A DNA stretch of 35,829 nt from Oscillospiraceae bacterium (GTDB lineage: Bacteria; Bacillota; Clostridia; Oscillospirales; CAG-272). Of the stretch, positions 7,832 to 15,318 are shown piece by piece (the first letter of the stretch is position 1; each line of letters begins with the position of its first letter). A program made the translations under genes and the position numbers. The notes beneath the pieces were generated by a model that saw only the letters and a list, made by a program, of their open reading frames with translations, was not told the DNA's origin and did not search any database. Location: the NCBI GenBank assembly GCA_015065005.1, contig SVRE01000018.1, forward strand, positions 1-35,829, read 5' to 3'.

Positions 7832-8755
7832 TCATTTAAGCTTTAGTGAAATTGCACACCAGCCGTTTTCGTGAATTTCCTCTGTAATTTGGAAGCTGTT
7901 TTCTTCTATGGATTTATACACATCAGCACAACGCTCATCAATGATACCGCTGATAACCAAGGTTGTGTCCTTGTGCATAAAGCTGCCAATATCGGGCAGG
8001 AGGCGAATAATAATGTCCGCTACAATATTTGCGGTGATAACGTCATACTTGCCTTCCTTTACACCCTTTAAAAGATCGGAAACACCGCACACAATATTTG
8101 TGCAGTCATTGTCCTTTACATTTTCCTGCGCCACCTTTACAGCCACAGGGTCAATGTCATAGGCATAGCATTCATCAGCGCCCAGCTTTGATGCGCAAAT
8201 AGCAAGAATACCGCTGCCACAGCCAACATCAAGCATTTTACTGCTTTCGGTTATGTGCTTTTCCAAAAGGGTTGCGCACAATCTTGTTGTTTCGTGTGTG
8301 CCTGTACCAAACGCCATACCCGGGTCCATCTTAACTATAACCTGCTCGGGCTTGGCATCGTATTTTTCCCACATAGGAACAACAACAAGTCGCTTTCCGA
8401 TTTCAATAGGCTTATAGTATTGCTTCCAGGAGTCTGCCCAATCCTCTTCGCAAAGAGAAATCAATTCTATTTTACCGTTTATTTTTTCCGCCTGCATACG
8501 TTGTTCAATGAACATGGTATAGTCCTGCATTGGCTTGTCATCAGGCACGTAAACGGAAACAGAGGCAATTGTACGGTCAGCCTGCAAAACGCTTTCATCT
8601 ATTAAATCTCCGTACACTCCGTCAAGGATTCTGTCCTCAATGTCGGAATAATCCTCAATTTGGAGCCCGTTTGAAATCATACTCATAATGGCAACTAAGG
8701 AATCAAGCTCTTCTGTCTTAACCGTTACCTTAATTTGTATCCATTTATTGTCCAT
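7832..8755 (-). CDS. prmA: Ribosomal protein L11 methyltransferase PrmA
   Basis: PrmA trimethylates ribosomal protein L11 using S-adenosylmethionine. The 307-residue length fits the family. An N-terminal substrate-recognition domain (about 1-100) is followed by the conserved DPGMAFGTGTHETT stretch (about 144-157). The cofactor motif DVGCGSG lies at about 176-182, and a post-motif TANIVADI is typical of PrmA. The ATG at 8755 begins MDNKWIQI, with GAAAGGAAC upstream. It is downstream of dnaJ, as is usual in Firmicutes, but a hairpin array of nearly 500 bp (8826-9315) lies between them. A strong terminator follows its stop. Confidence 0.95.
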   Translation of the reverse strand: MDNKWIQIKVTVKTEELDSLVAIMSMISNGLQIEDYSDIEDRILDGVYGDLIDESVLQADRTIASVSVYVPDDKPMQDYTMFIEQRMQAEKINGKIELISLCEEDWADSWKQYYKPIEIGKRLVVVPMWEKYDAKPEQVIVKMDPGMAFGTGTHETTRLCATLLEKHITESSKMLDVGCGSGILAICASKLGADECYAYDIDPVAVKVAQENVKDNDCTNIVCGVSDLLKGVKEGKYDVITANIVADIIIRLLPDIGSFMHKDTTLVISGIIDERCADVYKSIEENSFQITEEIHENGWCAISLKLK

Positions 8756-8825
8756 AGTTTTGTTCCTTTCTGGAATGATATGTCACGACACGGCAGTGTC
8801 AATTTTGATTTTGCATTTATTGGTC

Positions 8826-9315
8826 GGACGGTCGGGGACGCCCGTCCCTACGGGGGTTATGCCAATTTTGCATTTTGCGTTTTTGTTCGTTTCGGGAGGG
8901 CAGACCCCTCCCCTACGAGGGTGCATCAATTTTGCATTTTGCGTTTTTGTTCGTTTCGGGAGGGCAAACCCCTCCCCTACGGGGGTGCATCAATTTTGCA
9001 TTTTGCGTTTTCGTTCGTTTTGGGAGGGCAGACCCCTCCCCTGCGAGGGTGCATCAATTTTGCAATTTTGCGTTTTCGTTCGTTTCGGGAGGGCAGACCC
9101 CTCCCCTACGAGGGTGCATCAATTTTGCATTTTGCGTTTTCGTTCGTTTCGGGAGGGCAAACCCATCCCCTACGAGGGTGCATCAATTTTGATTTTGCAT
9201 TTTGCGTTTTGCGTTTGTTTGGGCGGACGGTCGAGGACGCCCGTCCCTACGGGGGTTATGCCAATTTTGCATTTTGCGTTTTCGTTCGTTTCGGGAGGGC
9301 AGACCCCGTCCCTAC
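8826..9315 (-). repeat. REP-like hairpin array 2 (8 units) between dnaJ and prmA
   Basis: Eight hairpins with a period close to 64 bp fill the dnaJ-prmA gap. Five central units share the stem GGGAGGG...CCCTCCC. Units at about 8826 and 9220 use the GGACGG...CCGTCC stem, and the last (about 9290) is a mixture of the two. All end in CTAC on the plus strand. Spacers consist of short AT-rich words (CAATTTTGCATTTTGCG, then TTTTCGTTCGTTTC). All units point the same way, and the array would be transcribed as part of the dnaJ-prmA message. Confidence 0.92.
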
Positions 9316-9353
9316 GGGGGTGCGGCAATTTTGCATTTTGCATTTCTCAAAAT

Positions 9354-10487
9354 TTATTTCTTAAATTTTGAGAAAAAGCTGCTTTTTTTGGAGAAGTTCT
9401 TTTCGCCGCAGGAGTCGGCAAAATTGCGAAGGATTTTCTTTTGCTCCTCGCTTAGAGATTTTGGCGTTTCAACCACAACCTTTACGTACAAATTGCCCTT
9501 TGCACGAGAATTAACTGCGGAAATACCCTTTTGCCTTATGGTGAACATTGTGCCTGTTTGAGTGCCCTCGGGAATATCGTAATCCATTTGGCCCTCAAGG
9601 GTTGGAATTTTGATTTTTGCGCCCAATGCCGCCTCTGCAAAGGTAATGGGAACCTCGCAATATACATCATATCCGTCACGCTCAAAAATTGGGTGTGGGC
9701 GAACTGCAACCTGGATTACAAGGTCACCGGCTGCTCCGCCGTTTCTGCCCTCATTACCCTGGGAGCGCAGGGCAATTCTCTGCCCGTCATCAATTCCTGC
9801 TGGAATTGTAACCTCTAATTTTTTATTAACCTTTACATAGCCCTTGCCGCGACAGTTATCGCAGGGGGTCTTTATAATCTTACCTGTACCGTTACAGTCG
9901 GGGCAGGCACGTGTTGATTGCATCATACCGAAGGCGGTCCTTTGCTGTACCCTTACAGTACCGCTACCGCCGCACTTTGTACATTTTTCGGGGCTTGTAC
10001 CCTTTTTAGCGCCTGAGCCTGAGCAGTCATCACATTTTTGAACACGTGCGTATGAAACCTCCTTTTTACAGCCGAAAACAGCCTCCTCAAAGGAAAGAAT
10101 TACGCGCACGCCGATATCATCACCGGGAATTGGTGCATTAGCCCTTGACTGTGAGCGAGAGCCGCCGCCAAAGCCACCGCCGAAGAATGACGAGAAAATA
10201 TCGCCCATATCAAAGTCCCCAAAGCCGCCGAAGCCTCCTGCGCCGTAGCCTGTTGACTGGTCAAAGGCTGCGTGACCGTATTGGTCATACTGTGACTTCT
10301 TGTCCGGGTCGGAAAGCACGGCATAAGCCTCGTTTATCTCTTTAAACTTCTGCTCTGCCTCTGCATTTCCCGGGTTCATATCGGGGTGATATTTCTTTGC
10401 CATTTGGCGATATGCTTTTTTTATTTCATCTGCGCCAGCCCCCTTGGAAAGACCAAGGGTTTCGTAATAGTCTTGCTTATCTGCCAT
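9354..10487 (-). CDS. dnaJ: Chaperone DnaJ (type I Hsp40)
   Basis: DnaJ delivers unfolded clients to DnaK and stimulates its ATPase. The 377-residue protein has all type I parts. The J domain carries HPD at 34-36, followed by a Gly/Phe-rich linker rich in GGFGG repeats. Four zinc-binding CxxCxGxG repeats are visible: [24 protein letters not shown] and [10 protein letters not shown]-terminal client-binding domain follows. The stop codon lies inside a perfect 11-bp inverted repeat (9346-9372, CTCAAAATTTA and its complement), which lacks a U tract on the minus strand. The gene is downstream of dnaK but separated from it by a repeat array and a possible terminator. Confidence 0.97.
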   Translation of the reverse strand: MADKQDYYETLGLSKGAGADEIKKAYRQMAKKYHPDMNPGNAEAEQKFKEINEAYAVLSDPDKKSQYDQYGHAAFDQSTGYGAGGFGGFGDFDMGDIFSSFFGGGFGGGSRSQSRANAPIPGDDIGVRVILSFEEAVFGCKKEVSYARVQKCDDCSGSGAKKGTSPEKCTKCGGSGTVRVQQRTAFGMMQSTRACPDCNGTGKIIKTPCDNCRGKGYVKVNKKLEVTIPAGIDDGQRIALRSQGNEGRNGGAAGDLVIQVAVRPHPIFERDGYDVYCEVPITFAEAALGAKIKIPTLEGQMDYDIPEGTQTGTMFTIRQKGISAVNSRAKGNLYVKVVVETPKSLSEEQKKILRNFADSCGEKNFSKKSSFFSKFKK

Positions 10488-10513
10488 TTAGTTTACCTCT
10501 TAATTTTGCGTTT

Positions 10514-10954
10514 GCGGCGGCAGAAAGCCACCGCCCTACACCGTAGATTTCGTTTTGTGTTTGTTACGTTTGTTGCGGGAGGGCAGACCCCTCCCCTACG
10601 GGTGGTATTGGTTTTGCATTTTGTGCTTGTTGGGCGGACGGTCGAGGACGCCCGTCCCTACGGGGGTATGTCAATTTTGCATTTTGCATTTTGCGTTTTG
10701 TGTTTGTTATGTTTGTTGCGGGAGGGCAGACCCCTCCCCTACGGGTGGTATTGGTTTTGCGTTTTGCGCTTGTTGGGCGGACGGTCGAGGACGCCCGTCC
10801 ATACGGGGTTATGTCAATTTTGCATTTTGCATTTTGCATTTTGCGTTTTGTGTTTGTTACGTTTGTTGCGGGAGGGCAGACCCCTCCCCTACGGGTGGTA
10901 TTGGTTTTGCGTTTTGTGTTTGTTGGGCGGACGGTCGAGGACGCCCATCCCTAC
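10514..10954 (-). repeat. REP-like hairpin array 3 (7 units) between dnaK and dnaJ
   Basis: One GCGGCGG...CCGCC unit (10514-10539) is followed by three tandem pairs. In each pair the GGGAGGG...CCCTCCC stem comes first and the GGACGG...CCGTCC stem second, giving a compound period of about 145 bp. All end in CTAC on the plus strand. The spacer before each pair contains a different number of TTTTGCA/TTTTGCG words (one to four), so this microrepeat expands and contracts. No gene lies here. Confidence 0.9.
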
Positions 10955-10998
10955 GGGGGTATGTCAATTTTGCGTTTTGCATTTTGCATTTTGCATTT

Positions 10999-11046
10999 AA
11001 AAACCCTTTGGGACTACCCCTTTTGGGGCAGTCCCTACGGGTTTTT
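10999..11046 (-). terminator. REP-type hairpin acting as putative terminator or attenuator after dnaK
   Basis: A GTAG-footed hairpin (GGACTACCCC-TTTT-GGGGCAGTCC, 11011-11034, with CTAC at 11035-11038) is enclosed by an outer AAAAACCC/GGGTTTTT stem (10999-11006 and 11039-11046). On the minus strand it starts at the dnaK stop codon and is followed by TTTTTAAATG. That is an intrinsic-terminator architecture built around a repeat-family hairpin. It would reduce dnaJ expression relative to dnaK. Confidence 0.6.
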
Positions 11047-12871
11047 ATTTGCCTGTTTTGTCTTCAAAGTCTGTGTTGTAGTATGTGCCGTCTGCACCCT
11101 GCTGTGGGCCGCCTTCGGCACCCATATCGCCTTGTGCGCCTGCCTGCTTATAAAGCTTTTCGCTTACTGCATAGAACGCTTGCTGCAAAGCCTCAGTATC
11201 TGCCTTGATAGCATCAGTGTTGCCGCCCTTTACAGTTTCCTTCAGCTTGTCAATTGCGCCCTGTACGCTTGCCTTTTCGCTTTCGTCAATCTTGTCACCA
11301 AGCTCGGAAAGGGTCTTTTCGCACTGGAATATCATATGCTCTGCGTTGTTTTTAACCTCAACTGCTTCCTTTGCCTTCTTGTCTTCCTCAGCAAACTTTG
11401 CAGCCTCGTTAACAGCCTTTTCAATATCCTCCTTGCTCATATTTGTGGAGGAGGTGATTGTAATGTGCTGCTCCTTGCCTGTACCCTTATCCATTGCGGA
11501 AACGTTTACAATACCGTTTGCATCAATATCAAAGGTAACCTCAATCTGTGGAACGCCGCGTGGTGCAGGTGCAATACCGTCAAGGTTGAACATACCAAGG
11601 GTTGTGTTACCGCTTGCCATTTCACGCTCGCCCTGAAGCACGTGGATTGTTACTGCAGACTGTCCGTCAGCGGCAGTTGAGAATATCTGTGACTTCTTTA
11701 CAGGGATTGTTGTATTTCTGTCAATAATCTTTGTGCAAACACCGCCAAGGGTTTCAATACCCAAGGAAAGTGGAGTTACGTCGAGCAAGAGAAGGTCCTT
11801 AACGTCACCGCCGAGAACGCCGCCCTGAATAGCCGCACCGATAGCTACACACTCATCAGGGTTAATGCCCTTGAATGGCTCCTTGCCGATAAACTTCTTA
11901 AGTGCCTCCTGTACAGCAGGAATTCTTGAAGAACCGCCAACCAAAATAACCTTGTCAATCTGGTTTACGCTCAAGCCGGCGTCAGCCAGCGCCTTTCTTG
12001 TAGGAATCATTGTAGCCTCAACCAAGTCAGCTGTAAGCTCGTTGAACTTAGCACGTGTCAAGTTAGCGTCAAAGTGCTTAGGACCTGTTGCATCTGCTGT
12101 GATAAATGGAAGGTTGATGTTGGAGCTTGTAACGCCTGAAAGCTCAATCTTAGCCTTTTCAGCAGCTTCCTTTAATCTTTGGAGAGCCATTTTGTCCTGA
12201 CGGAGGTCAATACCGTTTTCAGCCTTGAACTGCTCTGCAATCCAGTCAATAACAGCCTTATCAAAGTCATCACCACCCAAGCGGTTGTTACCGTTTGTGG
12301 CAAGAACCTCAAATACGCCATCGGAAATTTCAAGGATAGATACGTCAAATGTACCGCCGCCCAGGTCGAATACCATTACCTTTTGGTTTTCTTCCTTATC
12401 CATACCGAAGGCAAGGGCTGCCGCTGTTGGCTCGTTAATAATTCTCTTAACCTCAAGGCCTGCAATCTTACCTGCATCCTTTGTTGCCTGTCTTTGTGCA
12501 TCGCTGAAGTAAGCAGGAACGGTAATAACCGCCTCTGTTACTGTTGTGCCAAGGTAAGCCTCAGCATCTGCCTTGAGCTTTTGAAGAATCATAGCGGAAA
12601 TCTCCTGTGGAGTGTATGATTTTTCATCAATTGATACCTTGTATTCACGGCCCATTTCTCTCTTGATAGAGCTTACTGTTCTGTCCGGGTTGGTAATAGC
12701 CTGGCGCTTTGCAACCTGGCCGACAAGACGCTCGCCTGCCTTTGTGAATGCAACAACAGATGGTGTTGTTCTTGATCCTTCCGGATTTGGTATTACAACA
12801 GGCTCGCCGCCCTCGTAAACTGCTACACATGAGTTAGTTGTACCCAAGTCAATTCCAATAATCTTTGCCAT
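11045..12871 (-). CDS. dnaK: Chaperone DnaK (Hsp70)
   Basis: DnaK is the ATP-dependent Hsp70 that binds exposed hydrophobic peptides together with DnaJ and GrpE. The 608-residue length is normal for Firmicutes. The nucleotide-binding domain opens with [19 protein letters not shown]. Its phosphate-2 signature is [14 protein letters not shown] and its phosphate-3 region [14 protein letters not shown]. The linker [16 protein letters not shown] leads to the substrate-binding domain. The helical lid ends in a Gly-rich tail ([12 protein letters not shown]). The ATG at 12871 has AAGGAGT about 10 nt upstream. It follows grpE with a 93-nt gap that carries a short repeat fragment. Expression should be controlled from the CIRCE site ahead of hrcA. 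Confidence 0.98.
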   Translation of the reverse strand: MAKIIGIDLGTTNSCVAVYEGGEPVVIPNPEGSRTTPSVVAFTKAGERLVGQVAKRQAITNPDRTVSSIKREMGREYKVSIDEKSYTPQEISAMILQKLKADAEAYLGTTVTEAVITVPAYFSDAQRQATKDAGKIAGLEVKRIINEPTAAALAFGMDKEENQKVMVFDLGGGTFDVSILEISDGVFEVLATNGNNRLGGDDFDKAVIDWIAEQFKAENGIDLRQDKMALQRLKEAAEKAKIELSGVTSSNINLPFITADATGPKHFDANLTRAKFNELTADLVEATMIPTRKALADAGLSVNQIDKVILVGGSSRIPAVQEALKKFIGKEPFKGINPDECVAIGAAIQGGVLGGDVKDLLLLDVTPLSLGIETLGGVCTKIIDRNTTIPVKKSQIFSTAADGQSAVTIHVLQGEREMASGNTTLGMFNLDGIAPAPRGVPQIEVTFDIDANGIVNVSAMDKGTGKEQHITITSSTNMSKEDIEKAVNEAAKFAEEDKKAKEAVEVKNNAEHMIFQCEKTLSELGDKIDESEKASVQGAIDKLKETVKGGNTDAIKADTEALQQAFYAVSEKLYKQAGAQGDMGAEGGPQQGADGTYYNTDFEDKTGK

Positions 12872-12919
12872 AATAATTTTACTCCTTTGTATATTAGTAG
12901 ATTTTTTACTTAATTAGTT

Positions 12920-12967
12920 GAAGCCGCCAGATCCTTCGGCTTCGTTCAGGATGACACCCCGGTGTCA
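12920..12967. repeat. Dispersed repeat fragment in the grpE-dnaK gap
   Basis: GAAGCCG (12920-12926) and CGGCTTC (12937-12943) form a hairpin within the sequence AGATCCTTCGGCTTCG, which is followed by TTCAGGATGACA and GTGTCAATTTG. It is a diverged relative of the AGATCCCTCGG-GGGATGACA elements at 7655 and 25681. Its right edge runs into the last codons of grpE. Confidence 0.5.
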
Positions 12968-13450
12968 ATTTGCGACTTTAACCATGGCGTACCTTATAAC
13001 CTTATCGCCGTAGATGTAGCCCTTTTGGAACACCTCAACAATTTCGCCTTCGCCATAGCTGTCATCATCAATATGCATTACTGCATTGTGTAAATTGGGG
13101 TCAAAGCTCTTACATTCAATTTCCTTAACTCCCATTTTATTTAAAGCCTCCTGCGCTTGCGCTACAATAAGCTTTAAGCCTTCCATGAATTTTTCGTCCC
13201 CGTCAAGGGTCAAAACTCTTTCCACGTTGTCAATTACGGGAAGAAGATTTTTAACACAGTCAACGTATGCATCCCCGTAAATGCCGTCACGCTCCTTTAT
13301 GCTCCTTTTACGGAAATTGTCATACTCTGCCAAGACACGCAAATATTTATCGCTTGTTTCGGCAAGCTGCTTTTTGGTTTCGGTAAGCTGCACCTCCAAG
13401 GAAGGCTCTTCCTTTTCAGCCTCGCTGTTTACATTCTTTTCCTCGTTCAT
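12965..13450 (-). CDS. grpE: Nucleotide exchange factor GrpE
   Basis: GrpE releases ADP from DnaK. The 161-residue protein begins with an acidic, poorly conserved segment. A long coiled-coil follows (about 20-75, including RVLAEYDNFRKRSIKERDG, the family signature). The C-terminal beta wing contains the typical FDPNLHNAVMH and EVFQKGYIYGDKVIRYAMV. The start overlaps the hrcA stop by 4 nt, indicating translational coupling. It is the second gene of the CIRCE-controlled operon. Confidence 0.97.
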   Translation of the reverse strand: MNEEKNVNSEAEKEEPSLEVQLTETKKQLAETSDKYLRVLAEYDNFRKRSIKERDGIYGDAYVDCVKNLLPVIDNVERVLTLDGDEKFMEGLKLIVAQAQEALNKMGVKEIECKSFDPNLHNAVMHIDDDSYGEGEIVEVFQKGYIYGDKVIRYAMVKVAN

Positions 13451-14559
13451 TTCTCTTCACTTTCATTTCTAAATATTGTTTCGGGTAAAGCGTCAAGGCT
13501 GGACATATTGTTTATCTCCTCGCTAAGACGGTCAATGGTGGCAAGCACCTTTGAGTAGTCCATTCTGCAAGGACCGATAATTCCAATAGCGCCGATTGTT
13601 TTGCCACCCAGCTTTAGGTTTTTATATATTAAGGTAGAATCGTCCATTATTTTAACCATATTTTCCGAGCCGATGAAAATTTTTGTTTCATCATCACTTT
13701 GGTCGATAGTGGACACCGCCTTTATAATATCCTCCTTGCTTTCGATTGCGGATATCATTTTTTGCAGCTTGTCAAGATTTTTGTATTCGGGATAATCAAG
13801 CAAGCGGTTTACACCCTCGAACTTGATTTCCGACCCTAACTCATTCATTGTTTCATAAATGCTCTTTACAATTATGGAAACAAGCTCAGCGCACAGCTTT
13901 TTATCTTCTGTGCTTTTGGTTTCCAAATAGTTTTCCATATCTACCATTACGGAAATGTTCATTTCATTAATAGATATGCTTGTAAGGCAGATATTTAGCA
14001 CCTCGGTCAAGCACCTGACCAGCCCCTCATTTACATCAAAGGGCAGCTTTATGTTCCTTGTTTTAACCGAGTCAGACCCGCTTGCTATCATTACTATTAA
14101 TATGGAGCGGGGGTCAAGATACACCGCCTCATACCTTTTAATTGTAATGCTTGACGGGCGTGGGCGAAGGGACAGGGCAGTATAATTTGTCATTGCGGAG
14201 GCAACCTTTGTTGCGTTTTCCAAAATCTTATCAATTTCGGCTTGCTTTACAGACAACAGCTTTTTAAGCTCTCCCGCCTCCCTTGTTGTATTATCGTACT
14301 GGCTGACAAGAGTGTCAACATAAAATCTGTATCCAAGCTCAGATGGAATACGTCCCGCTGAGGTATGCGGCTGCTCAAGATACCCAAGGGATTCAAGCTC
14401 CGCCATTTCGTTTCTGATAGTGGCAGAGGAATAAGGAATATTGCCCTCTTGCATTAAATACTTGGAGCCAACAGGCTCACCCAGCTTAATGTGCGCCTCA
14501 ACAATAGCCTTGAGTATTGATTTTTTTCTGTCACTAAGCTCATAGCTGTCAAAGCTCAT
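13447..14559 (-). CDS. hrcA: Heat-inducible transcription repressor HrcA
   Basis: HrcA represses class I heat-shock operons by binding CIRCE, with GroEL modulating its activity. The 370-residue protein opens with a winged-helix domain (LSDRKKSILKAIVEAHIKLG, then VGSKYL and SSATIRNEMAELESLGYLEQ). The HrcA-specific GAF-like domain follows, with IIGPCRMDYSKVLATIDRLS near the end. An in-frame ATG 48 codons upstream exists, but that extension would cover the promoter and CIRCE. The ATG at 14559 has an AGGGGGG ribosome site and gives the normal N-terminus. It is first in the operon and represses itself. Confidence 0.96.
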   Translation of the reverse strand: MSFDSYELSDRKKSILKAIVEAHIKLGEPVGSKYLMQEGNIPYSSATIRNEMAELESLGYLEQPHTSAGRIPSELGYRFYVDTLVSQYDNTTREAGELKKLLSVKQAEIDKILENATKVASAMTNYTALSLRPRPSSITIKRYEAVYLDPRSILIVMIASGSDSVKTRNIKLPFDVNEGLVRCLTEVLNICLTSISINEMNISVMVDMENYLETKSTEDKKLCAELVSIIVKSIYETMNELGSEIKFEGVNRLLDYPEYKNLDKLQKMISAIESKEDIIKAVSTIDQSDDETKIFIGSENMVKIMDDSTLIYKNLKLGGKTIGAIGIIGPCRMDYSKVLATIDRLSEEINNMSSLDALPETIFRNESEEK

Positions 14560-14594
14560 AGAATATTCCCCCCTGTTTGTTAGTTTTTCAGTGT

Positions 14595-14621
14595 TTAGCA
14601 CTCTTTTCACCCAAGTGCTAA
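14595..14621 (-). promoter_or_regulatory. CIRCE operator (HrcA binding site)
   Basis: TTAGCACTC (14595-14603), nine bases, then AAGTGCTAA (14613-14621) matches the CIRCE consensus with a single mismatch in one arm. It lies immediately downstream of the -10 box of the hrcA promoter, at the likely transcription start, where bound HrcA would block initiation. Confidence 0.95.
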
Positions 14622-14632
14622 ATTCTACTGAT

Positions 14633-14661
14633 ATATTATCACCATTTCCTTGGTTTGTCAA
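14633..14661 (-). promoter_or_regulatory. Sigma-A promoter of the hrcA operon
   Basis: On the minus strand a perfect TTGACA (14656-14661) is separated by 17 bp from TAATAT (14633-14638). CIRCE follows 11 bp downstream of the -10 box. Confidence 0.88.
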
Positions 14662-14856
14662 TACCTTTTTCGCAACTTTTTCATGTTTTTTAGCAATTGA
14701 CAAAAAAGATTGCTAAAACTGTAAAAGCTTTTATTTTACAAAGAAAAAATGGGGTTTTTGCCCTTCAAAGCAATCCCTTTTAATACTTTTTATCGGCAAA
14801 AATCCTCGCTACGCAGTGTGAAAAGCTACAAATAACCATTAAAAAGCAGGCAACGG

Positions 14857-14934
14857 TAGTGGAAAACTCTAAAATCCGAGACCGAGGATAGTGGAAAACT
14901 TTTAATTTTGAAGCTGAAAATAGTGGGAAACTCT
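14857..14934. repeat. Three TAGTGGAAAACT repeats at exact 32-bp spacing
   Basis: TAGTGGAAAACTCT (14857), TAGTGGAAAACT (14889) and TAGTGGGAAACTCT (14921) are each 32 bp apart, with unrelated 18-20 bp between them. A further palindromic copy, TTTTCCACGTGTGGAAAA, lies at 15028-15045. The motif faces the upstream side of the hrcA promoter. No function is assigned. Confidence 0.6.
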
Positions 14935-14970
14935 GTTTTGCATTATGGAGTGACATACTAATACTAATAC

Positions 14971-15015
14971 AAATACAATACTAATACATATATAAATACA
15001 ATACTAATACATATA
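14971..15015. repeat. 23-bp AT-rich tandem repeat
   Basis: Two near-perfect copies of a 23-bp unit beginning AAATACAATACTAATACATA lie head to tail at 14971-14993 and 14994-15015. A partial ACTAATACTAATAC precedes them. This is a low-complexity repeat with no coding potential. Confidence 0.6.
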
Positions 15016-15146
15016 CAAGTACGGGAGTTTTCCACGTGTGGAAAAGTCAACGCATCACATTACAGCCTATTATTAAGGACAGATAACACCGCTTTTTTTA
15101 TGATAATATAAGGGTACAAAAATAAATAAGATGCTCTTTTAAAAGT

Positions 15147-15274
15147 CGTTTTTTAACGAACGGATTTAATAGCAAAGGGTGAGCCAAGGTGCCAAGTCCT
15201 GTGGCTAAGAAAAGCCACGTTTACTTATACGCAAAAGAGTTGTTACTCCCTGCCAACAATATTTATTTTGCGTA
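15147..15274. other. Structured non-coding segment of unknown type
   Basis: Several stems are packed into 130 nt. CGTT/AACG pairs at 15147-15158, and GTGGCT/AGCCAC at 15201-15218. A 9-bp pair TACGCAAAA/TTTTGCGTA (15228-15236 and 15266-15274) encloses a smaller TTGTT/AACAA stem. The rest of the gap 14704-15146 holds only the short repeats listed separately. The segment lies just beyond the 3' terminator of the large lipoprotein gene. It matches no riboswitch or housekeeping RNA I know on either strand, and its strand is undetermined. Confidence 0.4.
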
Positions 15275-15306
15275 AAAAATCCCACCCCCGAGGGAGTGGA
15301 ATTTCT
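15275..15306 (-). terminator. Intrinsic terminator of the 1434-residue lipoprotein gene
   Basis: On the minus strand TTCCACTCC-CTCG-GGGGTGGGA is followed by six Ts. The sequence is homologous to the terminator of the paralogous gene at 20585-20616, so it was duplicated with the gene. Confidence 0.85.
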
Positions 15307-15318
15307 TTGTTTTTATGA

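Noticed and set aside
8826-9315. CRISPR array, suggested by regular 64-bp spacing of conserved words
   Set aside because: The spacers between hairpins are nearly the same from unit to unit and the repeat itself is a variable hairpin with a GTAG foot. There are no unique spacers and no cas genes in the window.
8688-9561. Long open frames across the hairpin arrays, on both strands, with peptides such as FRSFREGRPLPYGG
   Set aside because: The frames exist because tandem repeats lack stop codons. They have no ribosome sites, no family resemblance, and occur in several frames at once. The same applies to arrays at 10386-11208, 19720-20655, 23490-24011, 24663-25061 and 25694-26241.
14560-14703. 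N-terminal extension of HrcA to 14703
   Set aside because: It would translate the promoter and CIRCE operator. The internal ATG at 14559 has a strong ribosome site and the normal HrcA start.
14857-14934. Very small CRISPR from three repeats at 32-bp spacing
   Set aside because: The repeat is only 12-14 bp, there are only three copies, and no cas gene is near.
15147-15274. Known riboswitch (cobalamin, c-di-GMP, ydaO, THF) or SRP RNA
   Set aside because: The conserved core words of these classes are absent on both strands; only generic stems are present.
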